Source of the DNA: Flavobacteriaceae bacterium | GTDB lineage: Bacteria; Bacteroidota; Bacteroidia; Flavobacteriales; Flavobacteriaceae | NCBI GenBank assembly: GCA_028284745.1 | Contig: JANQRC010000035.1 | Span: 1-64,000, forward strand | Length of the DNA stretch: 64,000 nucleotides | Direction: 5' to 3' | Shown here: positions 1 through 8,747 of the stretch, piece by piece | Layout of the letters: each line of letters opens with the position of its first letter | Numbering within the stretch: the first letter of the stretch is position 1 | Program-made: the position numbers and the translations under genes | Notes under the pieces: model-generated | Told to the model about the DNA's origin: nothing | What the model saw: only the letters and a program-made list of their open reading frames with translations | The model's database searches: none

Positions 1-373
1 GTCCAAAAAATAGCCCGAACGGCTCTAGATAGCGATTCAATTCATCACGGATCACTCCAGGCTGCACAGTTGCCGTTTGTTCTTGTTGATCGATGTCTAG
101 GATCCGGGTGAAATGTCTGGAAACATCAACCACAATCCCATCACCTACACACTGACCTGCTAATGAAGTTCCTGCAGCACGTGGAATGAGCGAAGTATTG
201 TACTGCTTAGCAAAATGAATCAGTTTCTGAATGTCATTCGTATGCTTGGGATAGGCAACAGCCAAGGGTAATTCGCGATACACCGAGGCATCGGTAGCAT
301 AAATGCTTTTGACAAGTGCATCAAAATGCAGCTCACCATCTAACGCTTGTTGTAATGCTTCTAACTTGTGCAT
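1..373 (-). CDS. FAD-linked oxidoreductase, N-terminal part (cut by window edge)
   Basis: The reading frame runs off the left edge, so only about 124 N-terminal residues are present. They match the start of an FAD-binding type 4 (GlcD/PCMH-like) domain: an N-terminal helical stretch, then YATDASVY at residues 25-32 and the pyrophosphate-binding motif PRAAGTSLAGQ at 64-74. In Bacteroidota such N-termini often belong to long FAD- plus Fe-S-binding dehydrogenases of the D-lactate/2-hydroxyglutarate type; the C-terminus needed to decide is outside the window. The start is the ATG at 373. The same frame stays open to an ATG at 472, so an upstream start is possible. It is divergent from the barrel gene at 478. 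Confidence 0.8.
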   Translation of the reverse strand, partial: MHKLEALQQALDGELHFDALVKSIYATDASVYRELPLAVAYPKHTNDIQKLIHFAKQYNTSLIPRAAGTSLAGQCVGDGIVVDVSRHFTRILDIDQQEQTATVQPGVIRDELNRYLEPFGLFFG

Positions 374-477
374 CTGTAAATGTACTAATTCGGGGTATTT
401 GCTGAAATGTGAATTGTCAATTTTCCACAATTTTAAAACATAAACAACGTTTATAGTGTGACCAATGATCATTTATC

Positions 478-966
478 ATGAAAAAATCAATTGTACTACT
501 TGGGTTTACGCTACTTGCAACTTTCTACATGTCGGCGCAAGATATCGCTAAAAATGCACTCGGACTTCGGCTTGGCGACAACGACGGTCTTGGTGCTGAA
601 GTATCTTACCAGCGTGCCTTAGGGGACGACAACCGATTAGAATTTGGGCTCGGATGGCGAGACAGTGACAATTACGATGCGTTCAGACTCGTAGGGATCT
701 ATCAATGGGTATGGAACATCGATGGCGGCTTTAACTGGTATGCAGGTGCTGGCGGCGGTATTGGAAACCATGATGTTCAGAATTCTGCGCAGTTTGATGA
801 CGATAGCGAGACCTTTATTTTTGCCGCAGGTGATATAGGCATCGAATATAATTTTGACTTCCCACTGTTGATATCGTTAGATTTTAGGCCCGAAATTTCC
901 CTGAATAGCGATATCAATGATGACCTAGACTTTGACATTGCATTGGGGTTGAGATATCAGTTCTGA
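478..966 (+). CDS. Small outer-membrane beta-barrel-like protein
   Basis: 162 residues. An N-terminal signal peptide (hydrophobic core at residues 5-18, probable cleavage after MSAQ near residue 21) is followed by alternating hydrophobic/polar strands rich in Gly, Asp and aromatic residues, and the chain ends in RYQF, an aromatic terminus usual for outer-membrane barrels. The size fits an eight-stranded porin-family or OmpW-like barrel. No specific substrate can be assigned. It stands alone between divergent and co-directional neighbours. Confidence 0.6.
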   Translation: MKKSIVLLGFTLLATFYMSAQDIAKNALGLRLGDNDGLGAEVSYQRALGDDNRLEFGLGWRDSDNYDAFRLVGIYQWVWNIDGGFNWYAGAGGGIGNHDVQNSAQFDDDSETFIFAAGDIGIEYNFDFPLLISLDFRPEISLNSDINDDLDFDIALGLRYQF

Positions 967-1024
967 GTACGAACAAGCAAGTTTCTTTTATCTTCTTTTA
1001 ACTAGAAGTTCTCATGCTATTGTG

Positions 1025-1032
1025 TAAATTTG
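1025..1032 (+). promoter_or_regulatory. -7 box TAAATTTG for the TlpA-like gene
   Basis: Exact match to the Bacteroidota -7 consensus TAnnTTTG, 20 bases before the ATG at 1053. No convincing -33 TTG was found at the usual distance. Confidence 0.5.
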
Positions 1033-1052
1033 CGCAACTAAAATTGATCTAG

Positions 1053-2159
1053 ATGAATAGAATCCTGCTCCTTCTATCAACTGTAGCATTGATATATAGT
1101 TGTAAGCAAGAACCGAAAGGGTATGCAATAACAGCCATTACCGATATGGATGATGGCGCCAAAGTAACACTGAAGAAGGCAGATGAAAACGACCAGCCCT
1201 ACACGGTAGACTCTACCATTGTGGCCAACAGTCGATTTACATTTAGTGGCCAACAACCGATACCAGAAGTCTATTACCTTTTTATCGAAGGCGCACCTGG
1301 CAACATGCCTATCATTGTAGAGAATGCCAACTTGAATATCATAGCCTATCGCGACAGCTTGCAGTTTTCGAAGGTGACCGGCACAAAGCACAACGATCAA
1401 TATGCAGAGTATGTATCGACAGTACGAGGCGTCAATAGAAAAATGTCGGATGCCAAAAAGCGTTCTTACCTGGCATCACGTGAAAAAGACAGTGTTACCC
1501 AACTATTGGCCACCCAACAATTTGAAAATTTTCAAAACGAGCTAATACAGTATCGTATCAACTTTGTAAAAGAAAACCCAGATTCTTTCTACTCTGCCGT
1601 ATTGTTATATCAATTCTTTCAGACAAAGTCCGAACCTTTGTCTACGATCAAAGAGCTTTATCAAACACTGCCCGACGATATAAAGGAGACTCATTTTGCC
1701 AAAAAGTTAGCAGAAGACCTGAAAAATGCTGTCTCAACCGAAGTCGGAGACATTGCTCCCAATTTCTCGGCCAAGACGCCTAGCGATAAGCTTTTAGCAC
1801 TCAATGATGTAAAAGGAAAGGTGACCATCATCGATTTCTGGGCTTCATGGTGTGGTCCTTGCCGAAAGGAAAATCCAAATGTGGTGGCCATGTACGACCG
1901 CTTGCATGACAAAGGACTAAATATCATCGGAGTATCATTGGACAGGACCAAAAGTAGTTGGGAGAAGGCCATAGAAGATGATAACCTTCAATGGAATCAT
2001 GTATCGAACCTATTATTCTGGCGTGACCCGATCGCAAAGCAATATGGTGTTACCGCAATTCCTCATACGATCATCCTTGATAAAGACGGGCGCATCGCTG
2101 CCAAGAACCTACGTGGCGAAGCTTTAGAGATGAAAGTAAGAGAGCTTCTAGAGATGTAA
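1053..2159 (+). CDS. TlpA-like thioredoxin lipoprotein with DUF4369-like N-domain
   Basis: 368 residues. A lipoprotein signal ends at Cys17 (LIYSC). Residues about 20-125 form a beta-rich DUF4369-like domain, followed by a helical linker. From about residue 230 there is an AhpC/TSA-TlpA thioredoxin fold with an intact WCGPC active site (Cys267 and Cys270) and the cis-Pro region AIPHT. It is expected to reduce or exchange disulfides of exported proteins in the periplasm, anchored to a membrane. Compare the relative at 55948, where the Cys pair is missing. The natural partner is not visible from the neighbours. Confidence 0.88.
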   Translation: MNRILLLLSTVALIYSCKQEPKGYAITAITDMDDGAKVTLKKADENDQPYTVDSTIVANSRFTFSGQQPIPEVYYLFIEGAPGNMPIIVENANLNIIAYRDSLQFSKVTGTKHNDQYAEYVSTVRGVNRKMSDAKKRSYLASREKDSVTQLLATQQFENFQNELIQYRINFVKENPDSFYSAVLLYQFFQTKSEPLSTIKELYQTLPDDIKETHFAKKLAEDLKNAVSTEVGDIAPNFSAKTPSDKLLALNDVKGKVTIIDFWASWCGPCRKENPNVVAMYDRLHDKGLNIIGVSLDRTKSSWEKAIEDDNLQWNHVSNLLFWRDPIAKQYGVTAIPHTIILDKDGRIAAKNLRGEALEMKVRELLEM

Positions 2160-2206
2160 TACCTTAATTCAGGCCAAGATATCAAGTCGTTGTCCTCAAG
2201 CTTTTT

Positions 2207-2863
2207 TTATGGTCTCAGCTTTCCGATCTTTTCAAGAACGAACAGCGCAACAATGGGCAGTGCCAACAGCCCAACCATCAATGGCTCGGTAGTTAAGAGT
2301 GAAGGCCTCAGGAGCAATGTCACTAGATATCCGCCCACGGCACCTCCAAAGTGAGCCGTGTGACCAATATTCCCAAGCCGCGTTTTCATACCATAGATTG
2401 AATACAAGAGATATCCTATCCCAAAAATGTAGGCCGGTATCGGAATGGGGATAAAAAACAGGAACAGCTTCATAGAAGGGTTCAATAAAATGGCCGAGTA
2501 TAAGATGCCCATCACTGCACCGCTAGCACCCACTGCGCTGTAATGGTACTCGTCTTTGTGAAACAACAATGCCATCAAACTGCCCAGCATGAGGCTCACG
2601 ATATAAATGATCAAAAATTTCACTTGATCAAAGGCTACAATGACCACATCGGCAAAAAAATAGAGCGTCAACATATTGAACAGCAGATGGGTGAGGTCCA
2701 CATGCAAGAAGCCCGAAGAGAACATCCTAAACTGTTCGCCGCGCCGGACAGCGCCCACATGGAACTTGTACCGCTCAAAGAAATCGAAGTCATTGAAACC
2801 TCTAAAAGATATCAGCACATTTGCTGCAACAATGGCTATCGCGACCAAGCTTAAGTTCATCAT
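2207..2863 (-). CDS. Rhomboid-family intramembrane serine protease
   Basis: About 218 residues from the chosen ATG at 2863. It has six or more membrane segments and the rhomboid signatures: HLLFN at residues 59-63, GASG with nucleophile Ser114 and AHFGG with catalytic His171. It cleaves transmembrane segments of membrane proteins; the substrate is unknown. A longer frame starts at 2905, but it would begin upstream of the -7 box at 2883-2890, so the ATG at 2863 (or 2860) is preferred. It is divergent from the lipid A acyltransferase gene. Confidence 0.9.
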   Translation of the reverse strand: MMNLSLVAIAIVAANVLISFRGFNDFDFFERYKFHVGAVRRGEQFRMFSSGFLHVDLTHLLFNMLTLYFFADVVIVAFDQVKFLIIYIVSLMLGSLMALLFHKDEYHYSAVGASGAVMGILYSAILLNPSMKLFLFFIPIPIPAYIFGIGYLLYSIYGMKTRLGNIGHTAHFGGAVGGYLVTLLLRPSLLTTEPLMVGLLALPIVALFVLEKIGKLRP

Positions 2864-2882
2864 AACATCACAGGTGTTAGAA

Positions 2883-2900
2883 CCAAATATAGCTATATTT
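2883..2900. promoter_or_regulatory. Perfect 18-bp palindrome carrying two divergent -7 boxes
   Basis: The sequence CAAATATAGCTATATTTG equals its own reverse complement. Its right half is TATATTTG reading toward the acyltransferase ATG (2918), and its left half is TATATTTG on the minus strand reading toward the rhomboid ATG (2863). The distances to the two start codons are nearly equal (about 18 and 20 bases). Confidence 0.7.
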
Positions 2901-2917
2901 GCCAAACATTTTTTGCA

Positions 2918-3808
2918 ATGCAGCTACTAGTTTACATCGTCGCGTATCCCATCCTAAGGATCGTCTCTTGGCTTCCTTTTCGATTGCTTTATGCGATGTC
3001 TAGCTTTGTGTACCTCTTGCTATACTATGTAGTTGGCTATCGCAAAAAAACAGTGCGTAGCAATCTGAGGCTGGTGCTTCCTGAAAAATCAGGCCAGGAG
3101 ATCCTTCAAGTTGAAAAGGGCTTCTACAGGCATATGTGCGATATGTTCTTGGAGATGATCAAGACCATGGGCATTTCTAACAAGCAGCTACAAAAGCGGT
3201 TCACATTTACCAATCTGGATGTACTTCATGAGCTTGAGAACAAGGGAAAGAGTGTCATGCTCATGTTTCCACACTATGCAAGCTGGGAATGGGTGATCGC
3301 GCTAGATGCACACATTCGATCTAAAGGATATGCCATCTACCAACCCATCAACAACAAATACTTTGACAAGTTGGTCAGGGATATTAGAGAAAAGTTTGGC
3401 ACCACACTCATCACTACTGGTGACACAAAATCCATTGTGCAAACAAATAGGGCAAAAGGATTGCTCAGCATGTACGGTATCTTGAGCGATCAATCGCCAC
3501 AGCCCCACAGAGCACATCACTGGGCTCCTTTTATGGGTATCACCGTACCTGTGCATACTGGCGCCGAAATGCTGTGCAAACGCTTGCAGTTACCTGCCGT
3601 ATATCTAAAGGTAGAAAAGATAAAGAGAGGACACTATCAAGGGACATTCAAAGTATTGGCGGAAGATCCCGAAAATTTCAAGGACTATGAGATCTCTGAA
3701 CTCTTTTTGAAAGAAGTAGAGACCTCCATACAAGAAGCGCCCCAACACTACTTTTGGACTCATAAACGTTGGAAACACCGTGATAAGGTGCCATCAGAGT
3801 TTCAGTAG
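2918..3808 (+). CDS. Lipid A acyltransferase (LpxL/HtrB family)
   Basis: 296 residues, the normal family length. An N-terminal membrane helix (residues 2-40) is followed by the acyltransferase core. The catalytic HX4E motif is His119-YASW-Glu124 in the string FPHYASWEW. Related Kdo2-lipid A acyltransferases transfer a secondary acyl chain to the lipid A precursor at the inner membrane. The gene starts just after a -7 box and ends convergent to glmM. Late acyltransferase specificity cannot be read from sequence. Confidence 0.88.
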   Translation: MQLLVYIVAYPILRIVSWLPFRLLYAMSSFVYLLLYYVVGYRKKTVRSNLRLVLPEKSGQEILQVEKGFYRHMCDMFLEMIKTMGISNKQLQKRFTFTNLDVLHELENKGKSVMLMFPHYASWEWVIALDAHIRSKGYAIYQPINNKYFDKLVRDIREKFGTTLITTGDTKSIVQTNRAKGLLSMYGILSDQSPQPHRAHHWAPFMGITVPVHTGAEMLCKRLQLPAVYLKVEKIKRGHYQGTFKVLAEDPENFKDYEISELFLKEVETSIQEAPQHYFWTHKRWKHRDKVPSEFQ

Positions 3809-3834
3809 TTCTCGTCTTTCTCTCCTCAGGCGAA

Positions 3835-5220
3835 CTACCCTGCCACCTCTTTGATCTCGCCAATGAACCTATCTGCCAGCTCGTCTGCCTCTCGCTGTGA
3901 TCTCGCTTCTGTGTAGATTCGAATAATGGGCTCCGTATTCGATTTGCGTAAGTGTACCCAGTTGTCAGGAAAGTCGATCTTCACGCCATCGATGGTGGTC
4001 ACATTTTCAGCGATGTACTTGTCGTGCATGGTCTTTAGAATTCCATCTACATCCAAGCCTGGGGTAAGTTGTATCTTCTTCTTGCTCATAAAATAGCTTG
4101 GATAGCCAGCTCTCAATTTACTCACTGAGATCTTCTTTTCTGCCAGATGCGTCAAGAACAAGGCAACGCCTACCAAAGAATCACGACCATAATGAGAAGC
4201 CGGATAGATGATACCGCCATTGCCTTCGCCACCGATCACTGCATTGTTCTTCTTCATCAAGGTCACTACATTCACTTCCCCTACTGCTGAGGCTTCATAG
4301 TTGCCACCATGCTTCTCGGTGACATCTCGCAATGCGCGCGAGGATGATAAGTTAGAAACCGTATTGCCTGGCGTCTTTCCTAATACATAGTCGGCACAAG
4401 CCACCAATGTATATTCTTCACCAAACATTTCGCCAGTCTCATCTATGAAAGCCAAACGATCAACATCTGGGTCCACGACCACTCCAAGGTCTGCCTTCTC
4501 CTTGAGGACCAGTTCGCAGATGTCCGTCAAGTGTTCCTTTAACGGTTCTGGATCGTGCGGAAAGTGTCCGTTGGGCTCGCAATACAATTCGACCACCTCT
4601 ACCCCTAGTCTATTGAGAAGTCTCGGGATGGCAATACCTCCCGTTGAGTTCACGCCGTCGACAACCACTTTAAATCCAGCTGAACGAATCTTTTCAGCCT
4701 CAACCCATTCAAGATGTAAGACTTCCTCAATATGTTTATCAATGTAAGTGTCGTCCTTTGTAACGCTCCCTAGGTCGTCTACTTCAGCAAAGTCAAAGGC
4801 ATCTGCTTCAGCAATGTCCAATATTTGTTCCCCGTCGTCACCACTTAGAAATTCACCTTTATGGTTTAACAACTTCAAGGCATTCCATTGTTTCGGGTTA
4901 TGGCTAGCGGTCAGGATGATGCCTCCATCTGCTTTTTCGAGAGAAACGGCTACTTCTACCGTGGGCGTAGTGGAAAGTCCCAAGTCAATGACATCAATGC
5001 CCAACCCTACTAGAGTATTCACTACCAAACTCTGGATCATTTCACCTGAAATACGTGCATCACGACCAATCACAACAGTCAATGCTTTCTCGTCGGTATG
5101 TTGTTTCAACCATGTGCCATAGGCGGCAGCAAACTTTACAACGTCGATGGGCGTTAGGTTGTACCCAACGGTCCCACCGATGGTTCCACGGATTCCAGAG
5201 ATAGATTTTATTAGGGTCAT
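3835..5220 (-). CDS. glmM: Phosphoglucosamine mutase / phosphohexomutase
   Basis: 461 residues from the ATG at 5220. It carries the phosphoserine loop TASHNP (Ser106), the metal loop DPDVDR, the sugar-binding loop GEGNGG and the C-terminal phosphate loop RKSNTEP, so all four domains of the alpha-D-phosphohexomutase superfamily are present. Length and type fit GlmM, which converts glucosamine-6-phosphate to glucosamine-1-phosphate for peptidoglycan and LPS. A phosphomannomutase role cannot be excluded. A frame nine codons longer exists (5247), but the -7 box at 5237-5244 lies inside it, so the shorter start is chosen. Confidence 0.87.
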   Translation of the reverse strand: MTLIKSISGIRGTIGGTVGYNLTPIDVVKFAAAYGTWLKQHTDEKALTVVIGRDARISGEMIQSLVVNTLVGLGIDVIDLGLSTTPTVEVAVSLEKADGGIILTASHNPKQWNALKLLNHKGEFLSGDDGEQILDIAEADAFDFAEVDDLGSVTKDDTYIDKHIEEVLHLEWVEAEKIRSAGFKVVVDGVNSTGGIAIPRLLNRLGVEVVELYCEPNGHFPHDPEPLKEHLTDICELVLKEKADLGVVVDPDVDRLAFIDETGEMFGEEYTLVACADYVLGKTPGNTVSNLSSSRALRDVTEKHGGNYEASAVGEVNVVTLMKKNNAVIGGEGNGGIIYPASHYGRDSLVGVALFLTHLAEKKISVSKLRAGYPSYFMSKKKIQLTPGLDVDGILKTMHDKYIAENVTTIDGVKIDFPDNWVHLRKSNTEPIIRIYTEARSQREADELADRFIGEIKEVAG

Positions 5221-5236
5221 ATGGTATGATTTTTCG

Positions 5237-5244
5237 CAAATATA
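5237..5244 (-). promoter_or_regulatory. -7 box TATATTTG for glmM
   Basis: Read on the minus strand this is TATATTTG, an exact TAnnTTTG match 17 bases before the ATG at 5220. Confidence 0.6.
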
Positions 5245-5277
5245 CAATTCTGCGCAGCTTGCTGTTTTACGAATTTG

Positions 5278-5285
5278 TAAATTTG
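5278..5285 (+). promoter_or_regulatory. -7 box TAAATTTG, nearly leaderless
   Basis: An exact -7 consensus match ending only five bases before the ATG at 5290. A TTG at 5259-5261 could be the -33 element. The transcript leader would be very short or absent. Confidence 0.6.
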
Positions 5286-5289
5286 ACCG

Positions 5290-5874
5290 ATGAATTTCTT
5301 AGCCCATATCTACCTTTCGTTTAATGATGATGAAGTGACTATCGGTAACTTTATAGCCGACAGTATTCGAGGGAAAAAACATTTAGACTACCCTGAAGAG
5401 ATACAACGCGGCATACTGCTACACAGAAATATCGACACCTTTACCGATGCACACCCGATCTTTAGGAAGAGCACAAAACGTTTGCACAATAACTATGGGC
5501 ATTACAGCAGGGTGATCGTCGATATCTTTTACGACCACTTCTTGGCCAGGAACTGGAGCAGGTATTCGGACATACCATTAGACCAATATACACAACATTT
5601 CTATGACCTCACAGAGACCTACTTCGATATGCTGCCAGACAACACAAAGCATATGATACCCTACATGATCGCAGACAATTGGCTCTACAGCTATGCCGAT
5701 CTTAATGGAATATCTCGGGTCTTAGACGGTATGAATCGTCGCACCAAGAATCGCTCCAAGATGAATTTTGCTATCTTGGACCTGGAAGAACATTACGAGG
5801 AGTTCCAAAGTGAATTCTTCTCATTCTTCGACGAACTGATATTGTTTTCCAAACAAAAGTTAGCTTCTCTATGA
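5290..5874 (+). CDS. ACP phosphodiesterase-like protein (AcpH/YajB family)
   Basis: 194 residues with the family signature MNFLAHIYLS at the N-terminus, GNFIADSIRGKK at about residues 20-31 and further conserved His/Asp motifs (HRNIDTFTDAHP, DIFYDHFLA) typical of this HD-like hydrolase family. The E. coli member removes the 4'-phosphopantetheine arm from acyl carrier protein; Bacteroidota members are mostly unstudied. The stop codon overlaps the next start (ATGA at 5871-5874), so the gene is probably translated together with the gamma-glutamyltransferase. Confidence 0.8.
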   Translation: MNFLAHIYLSFNDDEVTIGNFIADSIRGKKHLDYPEEIQRGILLHRNIDTFTDAHPIFRKSTKRLHNNYGHYSRVIVDIFYDHFLARNWSRYSDIPLDQYTQHFYDLTETYFDMLPDNTKHMIPYMIADNWLYSYADLNGISRVLDGMNRRTKNRSKMNFAILDLEEHYEEFQSEFFSFFDELILFSKQKLASL

Positions 5875-7556
5875 AACAACTCTTATGGCTCGCCTTTGCA
5901 GCTTTGTCCTTCCTGTCTTGTAAAGAGAAAAGAAATGTAGAACTGGGGTTGATCACTAAAGAAGCCATGGTGGTCTCTGCAAGGGAGGAAGCTTCGAAGA
6001 TTGGCGCTAATGTCCTGAAAAAAGGCGGAAATGCCTTTGATGCTATGGTCGCCACCGAATTGGCACTAGCCGTAGCCTATCCCTATGCAGGCAACATAAG
6101 CGGTGGCGGTTTCATGGTATACCGTCAACAAGATGGCAGTATTGGCGCCATCGACTATCGCGAGAAGGCACCACTAGCGGCACATAAGGATATGTATCTG
6201 GATTCTTTGGGAAATGTAATGCCAGAGAGAAGCTGGTATGGTGCATTGGGTGTCGGCGTGCCAGGAACTGTAGCTGGCATTACCGAAGTTCACAAAAGAT
6301 TTGGCACGCTACCTTTTGAAGAGTTGGTACAACCTGCCATCGACCTTGCCAGAAAAGGTGTGATCGTTACTGAGAAACAAGAAAAGCGCATCAAAGAATA
6401 CAAAGACAAGATCATTGAGATATCTGGAGATAGTACACGCTGGACGGCAGATCACAAAGCTGGCGACACTATAAAATATATGAACATGGCCAATACGCTA
6501 GAGCGTATCAAAGAAAAAGGTCGTGATGGATTCTACAAAGGTGAGACCGCTGAAACCTTAGTCTCCTTTTTAAAAGAAAGAGGCGGTATCATCACTTTGG
6601 AAGACCTAGAAAAGTATCGTGCGAAATGGAGAGACCCCGTTACGTTCACCTACGACAACCTCGAAGTGATCTCAATGTCACCACCATCAAGCGGTGGCGT
6701 ATGCCTGGCACAGGTCATGAAGATGATCGAACCTCATGACCTTCATGAATATGGCCATAATAGCTTGCAAGCGATGCAAGTTATTGTCGAAGCGGAGCGA
6801 AGAGCCTATGCAGATCGTAGTTTCTTCTTGGGCGATCCAGATTTTGTAGAAATTCCAAGGGATGCTTTGATCAGCAAAGAATACCTGGATGCACGTATGC
6901 AAGATTTTTCTTTTGAAAAGGCAACTTCCTCCGAGGCAGTTTCCTATGGTAAAATAGAAGTACTTGAAAGCACAGAAACTACCCACTACTCTATCGTCGA
7001 CCAATTCGGAAATGCGGTTTCAGTCACCACTACTTTGAACGGCGCATATGGAGGAAAGCTATATTGTGACGAGCTAGGCTTCTTCCTGAACAACGAAATG
7101 GACGATTTTAGTGCCAAACCCGGCATTCCCAACATGTTTGGCCTGCTGGGTGCTGAAGCCAATGCCATTGCGCCCGAGAAACGCATGTTGAGCTCCATGA
7201 CACCCACAATTGTAGAGAAAGATGGCAAGCTTCTCATGGTGGTTGGCACACCGGGCGGTTCAACGATCATCACATCCGTGTTGCAGACCATACTGAATGT
7301 GCACGAATTCGACATGGGCATGCAAGAAGCCGTGAACGCGCCACGTTTTCACCATCAATGGCTGCCCGATATCGTAATGCTAGAACCCGGTGCTTTTTCA
7401 GATCAACTAAAGCAACAACTTGCCGACAAAGGTTATCAAACTACGGAAGAACGCACGCCTGTAATTGGTAAGGTGGATGCCATTCTAGCGCTGCCGGACG
7501 GAAGGCTTGAGGGTGGTGCTGATAAGCGCGGTGACGATACAGCTGTTGGATTTTGA
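5871..7556 (+). CDS. ggt: Gamma-glutamyltransferase, lipoprotein form
   Basis: 561 residues, the usual length. A lipoprotein signal MKQLLWLAFAALSFLSC precedes the large subunit. The autocleavage and catalytic site TTHYS is at residues 370-374; the first Thr becomes the N-terminus of the small subunit and is the nucleophile. The conserved LSSMTPT segment and VGTPGGS follow. The enzyme hydrolyses or transfers gamma-glutamyl groups from glutathione-like peptides outside the cytoplasm. It starts inside the previous gene's stop and is followed closely by an AlkD-like remnant and an ATP-grasp ligase. Confidence 0.93.
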   Translation: MKQLLWLAFAALSFLSCKEKRNVELGLITKEAMVVSAREEASKIGANVLKKGGNAFDAMVATELALAVAYPYAGNISGGGFMVYRQQDGSIGAIDYREKAPLAAHKDMYLDSLGNVMPERSWYGALGVGVPGTVAGITEVHKRFGTLPFEELVQPAIDLARKGVIVTEKQEKRIKEYKDKIIEISGDSTRWTADHKAGDTIKYMNMANTLERIKEKGRDGFYKGETAETLVSFLKERGGIITLEDLEKYRAKWRDPVTFTYDNLEVISMSPPSSGGVCLAQVMKMIEPHDLHEYGHNSLQAMQVIVEAERRAYADRSFFLGDPDFVEIPRDALISKEYLDARMQDFSFEKATSSEAVSYGKIEVLESTETTHYSIVDQFGNAVSVTTTLNGAYGGKLYCDELGFFLNNEMDDFSAKPGIPNMFGLLGAEANAIAPEKRMLSSMTPTIVEKDGKLLMVVGTPGGSTIITSVLQTILNVHEFDMGMQEAVNAPRFHHQWLPDIVMLEPGAFSDQLKQQLADKGYQTTEERTPVIGKVDAILALPDGRLEGGADKRGDDTAVGF

Positions 7557-7603
7557 GTTTCCTTTTACATATACAAGACATTTTCGGACAGCATCCTATT
7601 GCG

Positions 7604-7855
7604 ATGAAGGCCTATATGACAGATCACACTGCCATACTATTCCAACTGACTTACAAGGAAAGAACTGATGCCGAACTATTATTCAAGTTGTGCTCTGAAC
7701 ATAAGGATTCTGATGAATTCTTTATTCGAAAAGCAATTGGTTGGGCTTTGCGACAATACAGCAAAGTCAATCCAGAAGAAGTACTATCTTTTGTTTCTAA
7801 AGCGCAGCTGAGACCGCTAAGCAAACGCAAAGCCCTTAAACGAATCCATGCCTGA
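7604..7855 (+). pseudogene. Remnant of a DNA-alkylation-repair (AlkD-like HEAT) protein
   Basis: Only the C-terminal part of an AlkD-like protein is present. About 80 residues contain the family block AILFQLTYKERTD, then EFFIRKAIGWALRQYSK and a closing LSKRKALKRI. Full proteins are about 210-240 residues with several HEAT repeats, and most of the glycosylase fold is missing. The frame is open upstream to a TTG at 7553, overlapping the ggt stop, but those extra residues do not resemble the family. A short segment normally found before AILFQL also appears deleted. The last codons overlap the next ATG at 7848. It could still be translated as a coupling ORF, but it cannot be a working AlkD. Confidence 0.65.
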
Positions 7856-8747
7856 GTTCGATATCACCATACTTACCGACCCCCGATATGTGTCGCCAAA
7901 AAATACTGATCAGTATATAAAAAACGTATTGATTGAGGATCAGTTAGTTGCAGACGCGTTAAAGGCTGAAGGACTAGGAGTCATAAGAAAATCATGGGAT
8001 GACGAGGAATTTGATTGGAGTGCGACCAAATATGCACTTTTCAGAACCACATGGGACTATTTTGACCGTTATCCAGAATTTTCAAAATGGCTAGACCATG
8101 TCACATCTCACACCAAATTGATCAATTCTGAACAGCTGGTCTACTGGAACATCGACAAACATTACATGAGAGATCTCCACGCAAAAGGTGTTCGTATTCC
8201 GCAGACACGATTTATCGAAAAAGGAGAAGAGACGACCATTGCTGAAGCGGTTCGAGACTTGCAAACCGAATATTTTATTTTGAAACCATGCGTGTCTGGC
8301 GGCGCCAGACATACCTACAAGATCCATCAAAGTGAGTTAAGCGATCATGGATCGCTGTTCCAGGAGTTGACAGCTTCTGAGGCTATGATGGTACAAGAGT
8401 TTCAGCAAAACATCGTAGATAAAGGTGAGATCTCAATGATGATCATGGGCGGACAGTTTACGCACGCCGTCCTAAAGGTTGCCAAACCAAGTGACTTTAG
8501 AGTACAAGATGATCATGGTGGAAGCGTACATGATCACACACCCACACAGCAAGAGATCGATTTTGCATTAAAAGTAGTGGCCGCTTGTCCCGAACCACCA
8601 CTCTATGCGCGTGTTGATATCCTTGAAGACAATTCGGGTGAAATTGCCTTGGCCGAACTAGAGCTCATCGAACCTGAACTTTGGTTCCGGAACCAGCCAG
8701 ATGCAGCAACCATTTTAGCAAAGACCATTAAAGACCATATTCAATGA
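7848..8747 (+). CDS. ATP-grasp ligase-like protein
   Basis: 299 residues. The C-terminal two thirds show the ATP-grasp fold: a Lys-containing beta strand (FILKPCVSGGARHTYKI), an ATP-gripping strand (AMMVQEFQQNI), the GEISMMIMGG strand and the metal-binding end YARVDIL...LAELELIEPELWF with acidic residues. It resembles the RimK/glutathione-synthetase-like group that includes the D-cycloserine enzyme DcsG, but the substrate is unknown. Such enzymes join a carboxylate to an amine through an acyl-phosphate. The gene overlaps both neighbours by a few bases, so the run is probably one operon with ggt. Confidence 0.8.
   Translation: MPEFDITILTDPRYVSPKNTDQYIKNVLIEDQLVADALKAEGLGVIRKSWDDEEFDWSATKYALFRTTWDYFDRYPEFSKWLDHVTSHTKLINSEQLVYWNIDKHYMRDLHAKGVRIPQTRFIEKGEETTIAEAVRDLQTEYFILKPCVSGGARHTYKIHQSELSDHGSLFQELTASEAMMVQEFQQNIVDKGEISMMIMGGQFTHAVLKVAKPSDFRVQDDHGGSVHDHTPTQQEIDFALKVVAACPEPPLYARVDILEDNSGEIALAELELIEPELWFRNQPDAATILAKTIKDHIQ

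Noticed and set aside
4445..5122. Two plus-strand frames of 100 and 124 codons inside glmM
   Set aside because: They are antisense shadows of a complete, well-conserved glmM gene, with no ribosome-binding site or family match.
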